The position numbers were made by a program, and so were the translations under genes. From Porticoccaceae bacterium (GTDB taxonomy: Bacteria; Pseudomonadota; Gammaproteobacteria; Pseudomonadales; Porticoccaceae), in NCBI GenBank assembly GCA_023228865.1, contig JALOAH010000038.1, forward strand, positions 1-41,916: a stretch of DNA of 41,916 nt, in the 5' to 3' direction. This document shows, piece by piece, positions 28,325 through 37,356 of the stretch. The number at the start of each line of letters is the position of its first letter. The stretch's first letter is position 1. Below the pieces are notes generated by a model, which saw only the letters and a list, made by a program, of their open reading frames with translations, did not search any database and was not told where the DNA came from.

Positions 28325-28894
28325 TTAGGATTTCCAAAAACGGATGATATCGGGGAAAAAGCGCTCAAAACTCTGGAAACTGTGGTCGCCGCCCTCTTCG
28401 ATGGTCAACCGGCATCCCTTGTAAAAGGATTCTGCCTGGCGGTAATCGAGGACTTCGTCGGCGGTTTGCAACAGCACCCAAATATTGTCCGGGCGGCTGA
28501 TGGTATCGACGCCGTAGTGCTGAAAATCCAGGGCATCCTGCTCGGTCAGAACAAAGGTTTCGCCGGTGTGATAATTGGTCTGGAGGCCAGCCAGATGCTC
28601 CACCGCCTCCCAGGGGCGCACGGCGGGATTGATCAGCACCGCCTTGCAGGCGAACTTTTCCGCCAGCCAGGTGGCAAAAAAACCACCCATGGAGCTGCCA
28701 ATCACCAGGGTGTTTGACCAGTCAAAGTGCTTGCTGACGTCAAGGAGCTGCTCACCAATTTTGTGGGCAAAGGGGCTTTGAAACGGGCACACATAATCAA
28801 TTTGAGGGTACTCCTTCGCCAGCCAGGCCTGCAATTGCCGCGCCTTGGTGGAATCTGGGGAGCTGTTATAACCGTGGAGATAAAGAAGATGCAT
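28325..28894 (-). CDS. yqiA: YqiA-like alpha/beta-hydrolase esterase
   Basis: This 189-residue small esterase starts MHLLYLHGYNSSPDSTKARQ, which aligns with the known YqiA start, so I prefer the ATG at 28894 to a GTG at 28906. The nucleophile serine lies in IGSSMGGFFATWLA (GxSxGG). The catalytic histidine is probably in GGDHSFQSFE near the C-terminus, with an aspartate in LLQTADEVLDY. The protein is cytosolic, and the natural substrate of the family is not settled. The position between cpdA and parE is the same as in E. coli. Confidence 0.93.
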   Translation of the reverse strand: MHLLYLHGYNSSPDSTKARQLQAWLAKEYPQIDYVCPFQSPFAHKIGEQLLDVSKHFDWSNTLVIGSSMGGFFATWLAEKFACKAVLINPAVRPWEAVEHLAGLQTNYHTGETFVLTEQDALDFQHYGVDTISRPDNIWVLLQTADEVLDYRQAESFYKGCRLTIEEGGDHSFQSFERFFPDIIRFWKS

Positions 28895-28952
28895 GAAATC
28901 TGTCACCGTTATTTAAGAGTCGTTAGGGCGTTGCCGGGAATTATAGAGAAAA

Positions 28953-29777
28953 TCAGTAGCCTTTCACCCCGGCATCGACCTTTTCCTCGGTATCTTCGAT
29001 AAAGACAACCCCGGTTTCGATGGTGCCATTGTCGTAAAGATTGATCCAGCGGTAGCCCGGCGGCAGGTCTGCGAGGGCAAAATCCTCCTGAAGGGCAGCG
29101 AACTGAAAACAGGTCGAGGGCGTACAATACAGGGGAATACCGGCAAATTCGAGGCTGGCCTGCTGGTGGACATGGCCGGTAAAGATGGCTTTGACATTGG
29201 TGCTCGAACGCAGAATTGCTGCTAACGCCTCGCCGTTGGCGACCTGCTGGCGGTCGAGCCAGCGACAGCCCACATCCATGGGTGGATGGTGCATAAACAG
29301 CACCACGGGATGATTCGCCTGCTCCGCCAACGCCAGGGCGAGAAACTCCAGCTCGGCATCGGCGAGGCGCCCGCCGACCCGGTGGGGCACTGCGGTATTG
29401 AGGCTGATAATACGCCAATCGCCGCGGGCAAGCAGGGGTGTATAGGCGGGAACAGCGGGAATGTCCGCCATCAGGGCAAAGTCATCGTGATTGCCCGGCA
29501 ACCAGCTGTAGTTGAGTTTGGCGGCAACCATTCGCTGGCTGAAGTGCCTGTAGGCGTCCCTGGAGCCGTGGGCGGCAATATCGCCGCTCACCATCACCAG
29601 ATCCGGCGCCTGGGGCTGCCTGCCGAGGCGCGCTAAAACCTCCTCAAAACTGCCGAGGGTTCTCACTCCGGCAAGGCGGTAGTCGATCTGGGGTCCCAGA
29701 TGGCAGTCGGTAATCTGAATAATGCGAATAATCCCTTTCGTTTCGCGCGGCTCCACCTGACTGCCAAGAATATCCAC
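28953..29777 (-). CDS. cpdA: 3',5'-cyclic-AMP phosphodiesterase
   Basis: This 274-residue metallophosphoesterase hydrolyses cAMP to AMP in the cytosol. The metal ligands appear in order: ITDCHLG (D and H), VSGDIAAHG, LPGNHDD, FMHHPP and FTGHVHQ. The length and the segment PLYCTPSTCFQF fit CpdA. The start is the GTG at 29777; no closer ATG precedes the first strand. It lies 35 bp after yqiB and 58 bp before yqiA in the conserved parE cluster. It tunes cAMP-CRP signalling in other Gammaproteobacteria; that it does so here is assumed. Confidence 0.95.
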   Translation of the reverse strand: MDILGSQVEPRETKGIIRIIQITDCHLGPQIDYRLAGVRTLGSFEEVLARLGRQPQAPDLVMVSGDIAAHGSRDAYRHFSQRMVAAKLNYSWLPGNHDDFALMADIPAVPAYTPLLARGDWRIISLNTAVPHRVGGRLADAELEFLALALAEQANHPVVLFMHHPPMDVGCRWLDRQQVANGEALAAILRSSTNVKAIFTGHVHQQASLEFAGIPLYCTPSTCFQFAALQEDFALADLPPGYRWINLYDNGTIETGVVFIEDTEEKVDAGVKGY

Positions 29778-29812
29778 GTTATTGCTCGTTCAGGAATAGA
29801 TGGATGCCATTG

Positions 29813-30262
29813 TCACCCCGCAAATTCGCAGGGCGTGTCGGCAACATAGCCATGGCCGATGGCCAGCGCCAGCCATTCCGACAGAAAGCGGTTCCACTGG
29901 GCTTTTTCATCCGGCTGCAGCATGTCTTCATTGGGATACAGATAGCGGGGTCTGGGGTTGCGTCTACCGGCACAATGTACCACTTCGGCGAGACGGGCGT
30001 CGTGATAGAGTCGAACTTTCAGGGAGGGCTCTGGCAGCCATTCCGCCAGGCGTGTCGGCTTGGTTCCCTGCTGGCAAATTTCCACCAGCGAAGTGTAGGG
30101 CGTGCGCTCAATAACATCCAGCGTCATAATCACTTGATTGGCACCGGGCAATCGCAGCTGAAAGCGATCGAGGTCATCAAAGCCGGGCAACAGCTTGAGG
30201 AGACGATAATAATTCGCCTCGCAGTCTGCCATAAATGCTTTTAGATCAACCTTGTAACGCAA
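29813..30262 (-). CDS. yqiB: DUF1249 protein (YqiB-like)
   Basis: This 149-residue cytosolic protein of unknown function belongs to the YqiB/DUF1249 family. It has the family stretches NYYRLLKLLP, RTPYTSLVEI, LKVRLYHDARLAEV and YLYPNEDMLQPDEKAQWN. The most likely start is TTG at 30262, with AAAGG just upstream, because no in-frame ATG lies before the conserved region. It sits between nudF and cpdA as in E. coli. No catalytic motif is visible. Confidence 0.9.
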   Translation of the reverse strand: MRYKVDLKAFMADCEANYYRLLKLLPGFDDLDRFQLRLPGANQVIMTLDVIERTPYTSLVEICQQGTKPTRLAEWLPEPSLKVRLYHDARLAEVVHCAGRRNPRPRYLYPNEDMLQPDEKAQWNRFLSEWLALAIGHGYVADTPCEFAG

Positions 30263-30281
30263 CCTTTCACCCTCTGTTTAC

Positions 30282-30298
30282 TGGCGGATTTGCCGCCA
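30282..30298 (-). other. Small hairpin between nudF and yqiB
   Basis: TGGCGG at 30282-30287 and CCGCCA at 30293-30298 form a perfect six-pair stem with a five-base loop. It lies in the 59-bp gap between the nudF stop and the yqiB start. No T-run follows on the minus strand, so it is not a standard terminator. It might stabilise or partly attenuate the message. Confidence 0.4.
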
Positions 30299-30321
30299 TT
30301 TGCAGCACAGTCCCAGGCCGG

Positions 30322-30939
30322 TTAGCGCGCGCCCGCGACAATATCGCCATAATGCAATGCCAGCCACTGCAACGCAATGGTTAGAGGTGCATTGTCACAA
30401 TCCCCGTTTTTTAGCGCCGCCATTGCGCGCTCGCGGCTGACCACATGGAGGCGAATATCTTCCCCCTCTTCCGGCAGGCCAAAAATACCGCCCCTGCCCT
30501 CCAGGTTGGCCAGGCCACAGTAGAGCGCGATGCGTTCATTGCTGCCCCCTGGCGTGAGCAGCACATCGCAGATGGGAATGAGTTTTTCGGCGCGCAGACC
30601 CGCCTCCTCCGCCAGCTCCCTGTGGGCAACCGCCTCGAGATTTTCTCCCGGCTCCACCAGCCCGGCGACCACCTCCAGCAGCCAGGGACTGCGCTCATGT
30701 TCCAGAGCGCCAATACGGAATTGCTCCACAAGCCCCACCAGATCGTTGTCGGGGTCGTAAACCAGAACACCCACCGCCCGAGGTCGCCAGAACAGCTCGC
30801 GGGATATGGGCTTGCCCCAGCCGCCCCGAAAAAGGCGGTGGCGCAGTCTGTAGCCCAGCATGCGGAAAAACCCTTTGTAGTGCACTTCCTCGGCAAGAAT
30901 CTCGACATCCTCGCGAGAAAAACCCGGTTGACCAAACAT
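30322..30939 (-). CDS. nudF: ADP-ribose pyrophosphatase (Nudix)
   Basis: This is a protein of about 206 residues that splits ADP-ribose into AMP and ribose-5-phosphate. The Nudix box is complete: GLVEPGENLEAVAHRELAEE followed by AGL fits Gx5Ex7REUxEExGU. The N-terminal part, LAEEVHYKGFFRML, and RPRAVGVLVYDP match the NudF subgroup. GGGGAGG just upstream on the minus strand sits one base from one ATG (30942) and four from a second (30939); I take the second, and the frame's more distant start is unsupported. It is the first gene of the nudF-to-parE operon, divergent from tolC, with the promoter expected in 30943-31198. Confidence 0.94.
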   Translation of the reverse strand: MFGQPGFSREDVEILAEEVHYKGFFRMLGYRLRHRLFRGGWGKPISRELFWRPRAVGVLVYDPDNDLVGLVEQFRIGALEHERSPWLLEVVAGLVEPGENLEAVAHRELAEEAGLRAEKLIPICDVLLTPGGSNERIALYCGLANLEGRGGIFGLPEEGEDIRLHVVSRERAMAALKNGDCDNAPLTIALQWLALHYGDIVAGAR

Positions 30940-30942
30940 CAT

Positions 30943-31198
30943 TCCTCCCCATTGCAGTCGTTTTGCCAGAGGCGAAACCATACGCCATAGGTAAGAGTAT
31001 GTAAAAGCACAGGGGTGAGATGGCGTTTTGGGGTATGATCCCGGCTGTTTAGCCCTTATCATTGGCTTTACAGCATCAGTCCTGCCTCTTTATTTCAATC
31101 AAGACGTGTCAAGCAACAGTGGCATGTCGGCAAACTTTTGAGTTCCAGGTCAGCGACGACAGTCATGAGATATTGTGCATGAGGCATTTTAGAAAACC
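30943..31198. promoter_or_regulatory. Divergent nudF/tolC intergenic region
   Basis: About 256 bases separate the nudF start (-) from the first possible tolC start (+). Promoters for both operons must lie here. The stretch is AT-richer than the flanking genes, especially around 31030-31200. I could not assign -35/-10 boxes with confidence and saw no clear operator palindrome. Confidence 0.5.
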
Positions 31199-32686
31199 AT
31201 GAGACGTGACAGAACCATGAAACCTGCTAAGCATTCCACCGCCACCAAACTCCAGCAACCCGCCACTGGCCTTAAGCAACTGGCGCGCAACTTCACTTTT
31301 GCCGCGTTTTTGGCGCTGCCGGTAAGTGGCTTGGCGGAAACCCTCACCGAAATCTATGATCTCGCCCTCAACAACGACCCCCAGCTGCGCGCCGCCAATG
31401 CCGCCTACCTGGCGGGCAGGGAGTCCGCCAATATTGGCCGTGCCGGTCTGCTGCCGCAAATAGCCGCGTCCGCAGAATACAGTGAGGTGGATTCCGACGA
31501 GAGCTCCTCATCGGTGTTTGTCCTCGACGGTCTCGAAGTGAACTCCGGCACCAGGGGTGACGGCGACGCCGACCAAACCCAGTTCGGCATCAGCATTGAG
31601 CAACCCCTGTTCAACCTGCCGGCCTGGTACGATTACAAGCAGGGAAAAACAGTGTCAGAGCAGGCTCGCCTCAGCTTTGCCGCAGCCCAGCAGGAACTGA
31701 TTATTCGCGTTACCGACGCCTACTTTAACGTGCTGCGCGCCAGCGAAAATCTCACCAGCGCCATTGCCGAGCAGCAGGCCATTGGCCGCCAGCTGGAGCA
31801 AACCCGCCAGCGCTACGAAGTTGGTCTGCTGCCCATTACCGATGTCCATGAAGCCCAGGCCGCTTTTGACGATGCCAGCGTCAACACCCTGGTGCTGGAA
31901 GGAGGTTTGCGGGTCGCCTTTGAAGGCCTTGAAGTGCTCACCGGCCAGCCCCACGGCCAGCTCGCCGGTCTTGCCGGCAACTTCCCTGTGCTGCCGCCAG
32001 ACGCCTCCCGGGAGGAATGGGTGCAGGTGGCTCTGGCCAATAACCTGCAACTGAAAATTTCCCAACAGGGTCGCGACGCCGCCCGCGACAACGCCGACGC
32101 CAGAAAAATGGAACACCTGCCGACCATCACCGGCGCCTATAGCTATGCAGACACGGATTTCGACAAGGAATTTCAGGGGCAGAATCTGCTGGGTTCCCCC
32201 ATCAACACGCCGTCAAGCAGTGACGATCAAACCCATGCCATCAGCGTTCGCCTCAATGTGCCGATTTTCACCGGCGGTCTGGTGAGCGCCCAGCGCCGCC
32301 AGGCCTATCAGCAGTATGCGCAGGCCGACGAAACCGCCAGCTATATGCTGCGCAATACCACCCAGCAGGCAAGAACCGCCCATTTGAATGTGATCACCGC
32401 TGCCGCCACGGTGAAAGCCCTGGCGCAGTCCATCAAATCTGCCGAGAGCGCCCTGGAAGCCACCCGCGCCGGTTATGAGGTGGGCACTCGAAACATCGTC
32501 GATGTGCTTTTTGCCGAACGCAATCTCCATCAGGCGCAGCGCAATTATGCCAACGCCCGCTACGACTACATCAGCAGCAGCCTCAATCTGAAACTGGTGG
32601 CAGGGCAACTCAGCCCGGACGATCTCTATCAACTGAATGCCTGGGTCGACCCCAGGAAGGTTATCGCGCCAATAATTGTTCAATAA
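31199..32686 (+). CDS. tolC: TolC-family outer-membrane efflux channel
   Basis: This protein of about 495 residues forms the trimeric outer-membrane tunnel for type I secretion and drug efflux. The signal peptide has the hydrophobic core FTFAAFLALPVSGLA, with cleavage near GLAETLTE. The mature start TLTEIYDLALNNDPQLRAA is typical of TolC. The two helical/strand repeats show QTRQRYEVGLLPITDVHEAQ and ATRAGYEVGTRNIVDVLFAE, the matching halves of the duplicated fold. The exact start is open: ATG 31199 or 31217, neither with a good ribosome site. Its end overlaps the convergent waaA gene by 26 bp. Context next to nudF confirms the TolC identity. Confidence 0.95.
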   Translation: MRRDRTMKPAKHSTATKLQQPATGLKQLARNFTFAAFLALPVSGLAETLTEIYDLALNNDPQLRAANAAYLAGRESANIGRAGLLPQIAASAEYSEVDSDESSSSVFVLDGLEVNSGTRGDGDADQTQFGISIEQPLFNLPAWYDYKQGKTVSEQARLSFAAAQQELIIRVTDAYFNVLRASENLTSAIAEQQAIGRQLEQTRQRYEVGLLPITDVHEAQAAFDDASVNTLVLEGGLRVAFEGLEVLTGQPHGQLAGLAGNFPVLPPDASREEWVQVALANNLQLKISQQGRDAARDNADARKMEHLPTITGAYSYADTDFDKEFQGQNLLGSPINTPSSSDDQTHAISVRLNVPIFTGGLVSAQRRQAYQQYAQADETASYMLRNTTQQARTAHLNVITAAATVKALAQSIKSAESALEATRAGYEVGTRNIVDVLFAERNLHQAQRNYANARYDYISSSLNLKLVAGQLSPDDLYQLNAWVDPRKVIAPIIVQ

Positions 32687-33950
32687 TGGCCAGCAGCCTG
32701 CCCATGGCGCCGCGGTTGGCCTCGACTACGGCCAGGGCGGCACTGCCCTGGCGCTGACAGCGCTGGGGATTCTCCAGCAAACCACAGACAGCCTGGGCGA
32801 TTTCCCTGGGTGAGTTGCAGATCTCAAGGCCGCCCGCCGCCAGCAGCAGGGTGGAGGCTTCTGCAAAGTTAAACAAATGGCCGCCTGCAAGCACAGGTAC
32901 GCCCCAGGCCGCAGGCTCCATCAGGTTGTGGCCGCCCACAGGCACCAGGCTGCCAGCGACAAAAGCCACGTCACAGGCGCCAAAAAACAGGGGCAATTCC
33001 CCCATGGTGTCCCCCAGCAACACCTGGGTGTCGGGAGTCGGTTGCTGGCCTTTGCCGCGCCGCGCCACCGTAAAACCCTCAGACCGACACAGCGCCGCCA
33101 CCTGGTCAAAACGATCCGGGTGGCGGGGCACCAACACCAGCAGGGTTTGCGGAAAAGCGTCGAGGATGCGGCGAAACGCCTCAAGTATTAACTCATCCTC
33201 ACCCTTGTGGGTGCTGGCAACCAGCCATATGGGTCTGGCGCTGGCGCGCCACTGCCGGGCAAGGCTTGCCGCCTGCTGGCGCTGGGACGCGGTGATTTCC
33301 AGATCGAATTTGACATTGCCTGTAATCTGAACCCGGGCTTCGGGCAGCCCCAGGGACAAAAACCGCTGGCGATCATCCCTGTGCTGGGCGGCCACCACCG
33401 CCAACTCCGCCAACATCGGCTTGGCGAGCAGGGAAAAGCGGCGATAACCGCTGGCAGACTTTGCTGACAACCGGGCATTGGCCAGGAGGACGGGAATATT
33501 GCGGCGATAGCAGCCGTGGATAATATTGGGCCACAGCTCTGTTTCCTTGATGATGAGGATTCTCGGCTGCAATCTGTCGAGGAAGCGCGACACGGCGTCG
33601 GGCAAATCGTAAGGGGCGTAGCAGTGGTAGACGCTATCCCCCAGCAGTGCCCTGACCCGCTCGGAGCCGGTGGGCGTGGAGGTGGTGACAGCGATAAGGC
33701 ATTCGGGATAGAGGTTTTGGAGACGGCGAATCAATGGCACCGCGGCCATGGTTTCCCCCACGGAGACCGCGTGAATCCAGATAATTTCCTTGCCAGCGAC
33801 ACCCTTGGCGTCGGTCACTGGCGGAATCAGGCCAAAGCGCTCTTGCCAGCGATCCCGATAGGCGGGCACAAGTCGTCCCCGCCAAAACAGGCGCACACAG
33901 ACAAAGGGCATCAACAGATAAAAGAACAGACTGTAAAGGATTCTTGGCAA
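32661..33950 (-). CDS. waaA: Kdo transferase (3-deoxy-D-manno-octulosonic acid transferase)
   Basis: This 429-residue GT30 glycosyltransferase attaches Kdo sugars to lipid IVA in the inner membrane during LPS synthesis. It has the N-terminal anchor helix followed by RGRLVPAYRDRWQERFG, and later IWIHAVSVGETMAA, VTTSTPTGSERV, ILIIKETELWPNII and GGHNLMEPAAWGVPVL, all typical WaaA/KdtA segments. The start is probably TTG at 33950, because known WaaA proteins align through MPRILYSLFFYLLMP; the nearest ATG (33911) would remove most of the anchor. The last 26 bases overlap the tolC end on the other strand. Confidence 0.95.
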   Translation of the reverse strand: MPRILYSLFFYLLMPFVCVRLFWRGRLVPAYRDRWQERFGLIPPVTDAKGVAGKEIIWIHAVSVGETMAAVPLIRRLQNLYPECLIAVTTSTPTGSERVRALLGDSVYHCYAPYDLPDAVSRFLDRLQPRILIIKETELWPNIIHGCYRRNIPVLLANARLSAKSASGYRRFSLLAKPMLAELAVVAAQHRDDRQRFLSLGLPEARVQITGNVKFDLEITASQRQQAASLARQWRASARPIWLVASTHKGEDELILEAFRRILDAFPQTLLVLVPRHPDRFDQVAALCRSEGFTVARRGKGQQPTPDTQVLLGDTMGELPLFFGACDVAFVAGSLVPVGGHNLMEPAAWGVPVLAGGHLFNFAEASTLLLAAGGLEICNSPREIAQAVCGLLENPQRCQRQGSAALAVVEANRGAMGRLLAIIEQLLAR

Positions 33951-34310
33951 AACCTATTCCCAGGTCAAACATGGTGCGCAGAGGATACCTAGGCACACCA
34001 GAAGTGGCAAAGTGTTTATTCCCGGTTTGTGGGCACATGCTCACTCCCGCCTGCCGGGTCGCTGCGCCTGCCCTTGGCAGCACGTTGACACCACCGGATT
34101 CCGGCGCCCAAATTCAAACCACGGGGGCAACTTTCGGGCTGAGATGAGGCCGTCAAAATTTGTGTTCATGGCGCTCCAAGAGTCTGCTAAAGTTAAAACC
34201 GAGTGTTGCCGCTCTGAAAGCCATTGAAAATTTTTCTGACAGGCCATCGCTTTGGGGCGACACCATTGAGGCTATTTTCATGTACCTGTGCCGCTAATGA
34301 ACTGTCAAAA
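33951..34310. other. Gene-free stretch between waaA and the diguanylate cyclase
   Basis: About 360 bases separate the divergent waaA and diguanylate cyclase genes. Both promoters should lie here. Short frames exist but none has a ribosome site or recognisable protein. A TTGACA occurs at 34085-34090 without a good -10 box at the right distance. I see no tRNA, hairpin terminator or repeat in it. Confidence 0.5.
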
Positions 34311-35966
34311 ATGACTATGCTCAAGGTCTACCTATGTTTGACACTGGCAGTTTTTATAGCCGCTCAGGGGGTGTTGGCTGACAGCGACCGTCATTCCGGC
34401 GAACCCTTGCGACCGGTGCGCGTCCAGCTGAAATGGGCGCATCAGTTTCAGTTTGCCGGTTATTATGCCGCCATCGAAAATGGCTATTACAAAAATGTCG
34501 GACTCGATGTTTCCCTGATTGAATACACCCCAGCCCTGACACCCATCGACCAATTGATCGGCGGTCGCGTCGATTTTGCCGTTGCCGACTCCGGCGCCCT
34601 GATTTACAGGTCAACCGGGGTTCCCCTGGTGGCGCTGGCGGTGATCTTTCAGAATTCCCCCTCCATTCTTATCAGTCGCGCCGACAGGGACATTGCCCGC
34701 CTGGAGGACTTGAAGCATAAGAAAATCATGCTCGCCGGAGGCTATCTCAATGCGGAGCTGATGGCGACCCTGCGCGAGGCGGGTATTAGCGGCGATGACT
34801 TTGAACTGGTACCCGCAGAAACCACGCTTCAGGCACTGATCGACGGCCACATTGACGCCTACAATGGCTACACCACCAACGAACCCTATCTGCTCGAGGA
34901 AAAGGGCATTCCCTTTATTCGCTTTGTGCCCCTGGATTACGGCGTCGATTTCTACGGCGACCTGCTGATCACCACGGAAACGGTGATCGCCCACTCCCCG
35001 AAGATGGTGGCGGATTTTCGCGCCGCCACCTTAAAAGGCTGGGTCTACGCCCTGGAAAATCCCGAGGCGGTGGTTGATGTCATTATTGACAAATACAACA
35101 GTCAGAACAAAACCCGTGACCACCTCCTATTTGAAGCTCAGGAAGCGAAAAAGTTGATATTGCCCAATGTGGTTCCCGTGGGCTATATGAACCGGGAGCG
35201 CTGGCAGCGCATTGAGGCCAAATTCATTGACCAGGGTTTGTTCAGCGCCAAAGTGAATATGGCTGATTTTCTCTACAACAGCGACGACGAGCTAACCCTC
35301 AACGAGGCGCTGGGCAAATACAAAGTGGCGCTTGTCGCAGGCACCGCCAGCCTTGCCGGTATGCTGATGATTTTCCATATGCTGAGGCTTAAAAATCAGG
35401 TGAATACCAGCACCCAGGAACTGAAACAGGAAAAATTGCGCGCCGAACAGGAGGCCAGAACCGACGTGCTCACCGGGTTGCCCAATCGCCGCTATTTTTT
35501 TGAACAACTCGCCCGCGACATTGCCTACGCCGAGCGCAATGGCATTCCGCTGACGCTGATCAGCCTCGATATTGATTTTTTCAAGGACATCAACGATAAA
35601 TATGGCCACGGCGCGGGCGACGAAGCCCTGCGTCATGTCAGCAAAATTTTCAAAAAATATACCCGCTCCGGAGAAATCGCCGCCCGCATCGGCGGCGAAG
35701 AGTTTGCCATGGCCTGCCTCAATGCCCGCAGCGATGAAGCTTTGTTTCTCGCCGAACGCATTCGCAAGGAAACCGCGGCGACAGCAATCCAGTACCGGGA
35801 CAAGTCATTCACTCTGACCCTGAGCGGTGGCATTGCCACCATGGCGGAGGGCGAAAGTATCGATCAGCTCCTCAGAAATGCGGACATGGCGCTCTATACA
35901 GCAAAACGCAGCGGTCGCAACAAAATCTGTATGGCGGCGACCACGGCCTCTGAGGCACAGGCATAA
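34311..35966 (+). CDS. Membrane diguanylate cyclase with NMT1/ABC-substrate-type sensor
   Basis: This protein of about 551 residues makes the second messenger c-di-GMP. After a signal segment (MLKVYLCLTLAVFIAAQGVL), residues 33-320 form an NMT1/THI5-type periplasmic binding domain (VQLKWAHQFQFAGYYAAIEN, then GRVDFAVADSGALI), the fold that binds thiamine precursors, nitrate or alkanesulphonates in ABC systems. A helix at about 343-363 crosses the membrane, a short coiled coil follows, and then a GGDEF domain begins at DVLTGLPNRR. The active site reads GGEEF (461-465). The inhibitory site is RSGE (452-455), not the usual RxxD. The start could also be 34317 or 34224; I used 34311 since it gives a clean signal peptide. 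The ligand is unknown. Confidence 0.9.
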   Translation: MTMLKVYLCLTLAVFIAAQGVLADSDRHSGEPLRPVRVQLKWAHQFQFAGYYAAIENGYYKNVGLDVSLIEYTPALTPIDQLIGGRVDFAVADSGALIYRSTGVPLVALAVIFQNSPSILISRADRDIARLEDLKHKKIMLAGGYLNAELMATLREAGISGDDFELVPAETTLQALIDGHIDAYNGYTTNEPYLLEEKGIPFIRFVPLDYGVDFYGDLLITTETVIAHSPKMVADFRAATLKGWVYALENPEAVVDVIIDKYNSQNKTRDHLLFEAQEAKKLILPNVVPVGYMNRERWQRIEAKFIDQGLFSAKVNMADFLYNSDDELTLNEALGKYKVALVAGTASLAGMLMIFHMLRLKNQVNTSTQELKQEKLRAEQEARTDVLTGLPNRRYFFEQLARDIAYAERNGIPLTLISLDIDFFKDINDKYGHGAGDEALRHVSKIFKKYTRSGEIAARIGGEEFAMACLNARSDEALFLAERIRKETAATAIQYRDKSFTLTLSGGIATMAEGESIDQLLRNADMALYTAKRSGRNKICMAATTASEAQA

Positions 35967-36024
35967 AGACACTGCTTTCAATAGGAATTGAGAAACCGGC
36001 AAGACAGCAACAGGCATCAGGTAT

Positions 36025-36981
36025 ATGGAATTTAAGGATTATTACAAGATTCTCGGCGTCGACGCCAATGCGGACGCCACGGCGATCAAGGCTGCCTACA
36101 GAAAACTGGCGCGCAAATATCACCCGGATGTCAGCGAACATCACGATGCCGAAAACCAGTTTAAGGAAGTCGCCGAGGCTTACGAGGTTTTAAAACACCC
36201 GGACAAGCGCGCCGAATACGATGAGATTCGAAAATACGGCCACCCTGGGCAATCCTTTAAACCGCCACCGGGCTGGCAACCTGGCGCCGGCAGCACGGGA
36301 GAGCAATTTGATCAGGACAGGGTTTTTTCCGAATTTTTCTCTTCCATCTTTGGTCAGGGTTTTTCCGATGCCGGTTTTGGCGGAGCCTCCTCCCGTCAGC
36401 GCCACGGCCATGATTTTCACGGTGGCGGCAGTCGCCGCGGCCAGGATATTGAAACGGATTTGCCGATTTTTCTTGAAGAAACCCTGGAAAACACCGCCAA
36501 GACCATTTCTTATCAATTGGGGGGCGCGACAAAAAACCTCAAAATCAAAATTCCCGCCGGTGTTAACGACGGCGAACGCATTCGCCTGAAGGGGCAGGGC
36601 GCTCCCGGCCTGGACGGCGGTTCTAGCGGGGATCTTTACCTGCGTATTCGCCTGGTGCCTCACCCGCTGTTCGACGTTGAAGGTCACAATCTGATCATCA
36701 CCCTGCCCCTGAGCCCCTGGGAAGCGGCTCTGGGCACAAAAGTTGAGCTGCCCACACTGTCGGGAAAAGTCAATCTCAGCATTCCCCCAGCCACCCAGGG
36801 CGGACAGCGGCTGCGCATCAAAGGCAAGGGGCTGATTAAAAAAGATGGCAGCCATGGTGATTTGTATGCCGTCGTCAATATTGTGATGCCCAGCGCCCGC
36901 GACAGCGCCATCAATAAACTCTGGCAGGAACTGGCGGACAAAGCCGCTTTTGATCCCCGCGCTGAATGGAGAAACAGCTAA
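36025..36981 (+). CDS. cbpA: DnaJ-class co-chaperone CbpA
   Basis: This 318-residue J-domain protein stimulates DnaK and binds curved DNA. The J domain (residues 4-70) has the HPD motif at 33-35. A Gly/Phe-rich linker (about 70-145) replaces the zinc-finger region of true DnaJ, and two C-terminal substrate-binding domains follow ([29 protein letters not shown]). It overlaps the cbpM start by one base (TAATG), so the chaperone and its modulator are translationally coupled. The start at 36025 is the only one that preserves the J domain. Confidence 0.95.
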   Translation: MEFKDYYKILGVDANADATAIKAAYRKLARKYHPDVSEHHDAENQFKEVAEAYEVLKHPDKRAEYDEIRKYGHPGQSFKPPPGWQPGAGSTGEQFDQDRVFSEFFSSIFGQGFSDAGFGGASSRQRHGHDFHGGGSRRGQDIETDLPIFLEETLENTAKTISYQLGGATKNLKIKIPAGVNDGERIRLKGQGAPGLDGGSSGDLYLRIRLVPHPLFDVEGHNLIITLPLSPWEAALGTKVELPTLSGKVNLSIPPATQGGQRLRIKGKGLIKKDGSHGDLYAVVNIVMPSARDSAINKLWQELADKAAFDPRAEWRNS

Positions 36982-37298
36982 TGAACCAACCGTGCGAAGA
37001 CTTTCTCAGTGTTGACGAACTCTGCCACGCCACCCTGTTATCGCGGGAGGAGATTATTGAAATTGTCCACCAGGGCATTGTCGACCCCAACGGCAATACC
37101 CCCGTTCACTGGCGGTTTGACGCCACCATGGTGACCAGGGTACACAAAGCGGTGAGAATTCAGCGCGACTTTGACATCGACTGGCCGGGAATCGCCCTCG
37201 CCCTGGAGCTTTTGGAACAACTGGAAACGGAAAGAAAGAAAAATGCCATGCTGGAGCAGCGCCTCAGCCGCTTTATGGCAACGGCTCGGGACTACTAA
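36981..37298 (+). CDS. cbpM: CbpM chaperone modulator
   Basis: This 105-residue protein is the MerR-like modulator that binds the CbpA J domain and inhibits it. It shows the family pattern FLSVDELCHATLLSREEIIE, then VHWRFDATMVTRVHKAVRIQ and DFDIDWPGIALALELLEQL, and ends with a short coiled coil. I set the start at the ATG overlapping the cbpA stop; an earlier in-frame codon lies inside cbpA. No recognition helix for DNA is evident beyond the MerR-like fold. Confidence 0.93.
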   Translation: MNQPCEDFLSVDELCHATLLSREEIIEIVHQGIVDPNGNTPVHWRFDATMVTRVHKAVRIQRDFDIDWPGIALALELLEQLETERKKNAMLEQRLSRFMATARDY

Positions 37299-37323
37299 GG
37301 AAACTCTGATTAAGGTCATTCCC
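37299..37323 (+). repeat. Solo end of the MITE-like repeat
   Basis: The 25 bases directly after the cbpM stop match the left end of the island repeat (26105-26129) at 21 of 25 positions, including CTCTG.TTAA and GTCATTCCC. No partner inverted arm is found in the following 60 bases, so this is a one-ended or decayed copy. It lies between cbpM and yajD. Confidence 0.55.
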
Positions 37324-37356
37324 CTCAATCTTGCCAGACAGGATGGATTAACAACC

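Noticed and set aside
34085..34117. TTGACA as a promoter for the diguanylate cyclase
   Set aside because: No acceptable -10 box lies 16-18 bases downstream.
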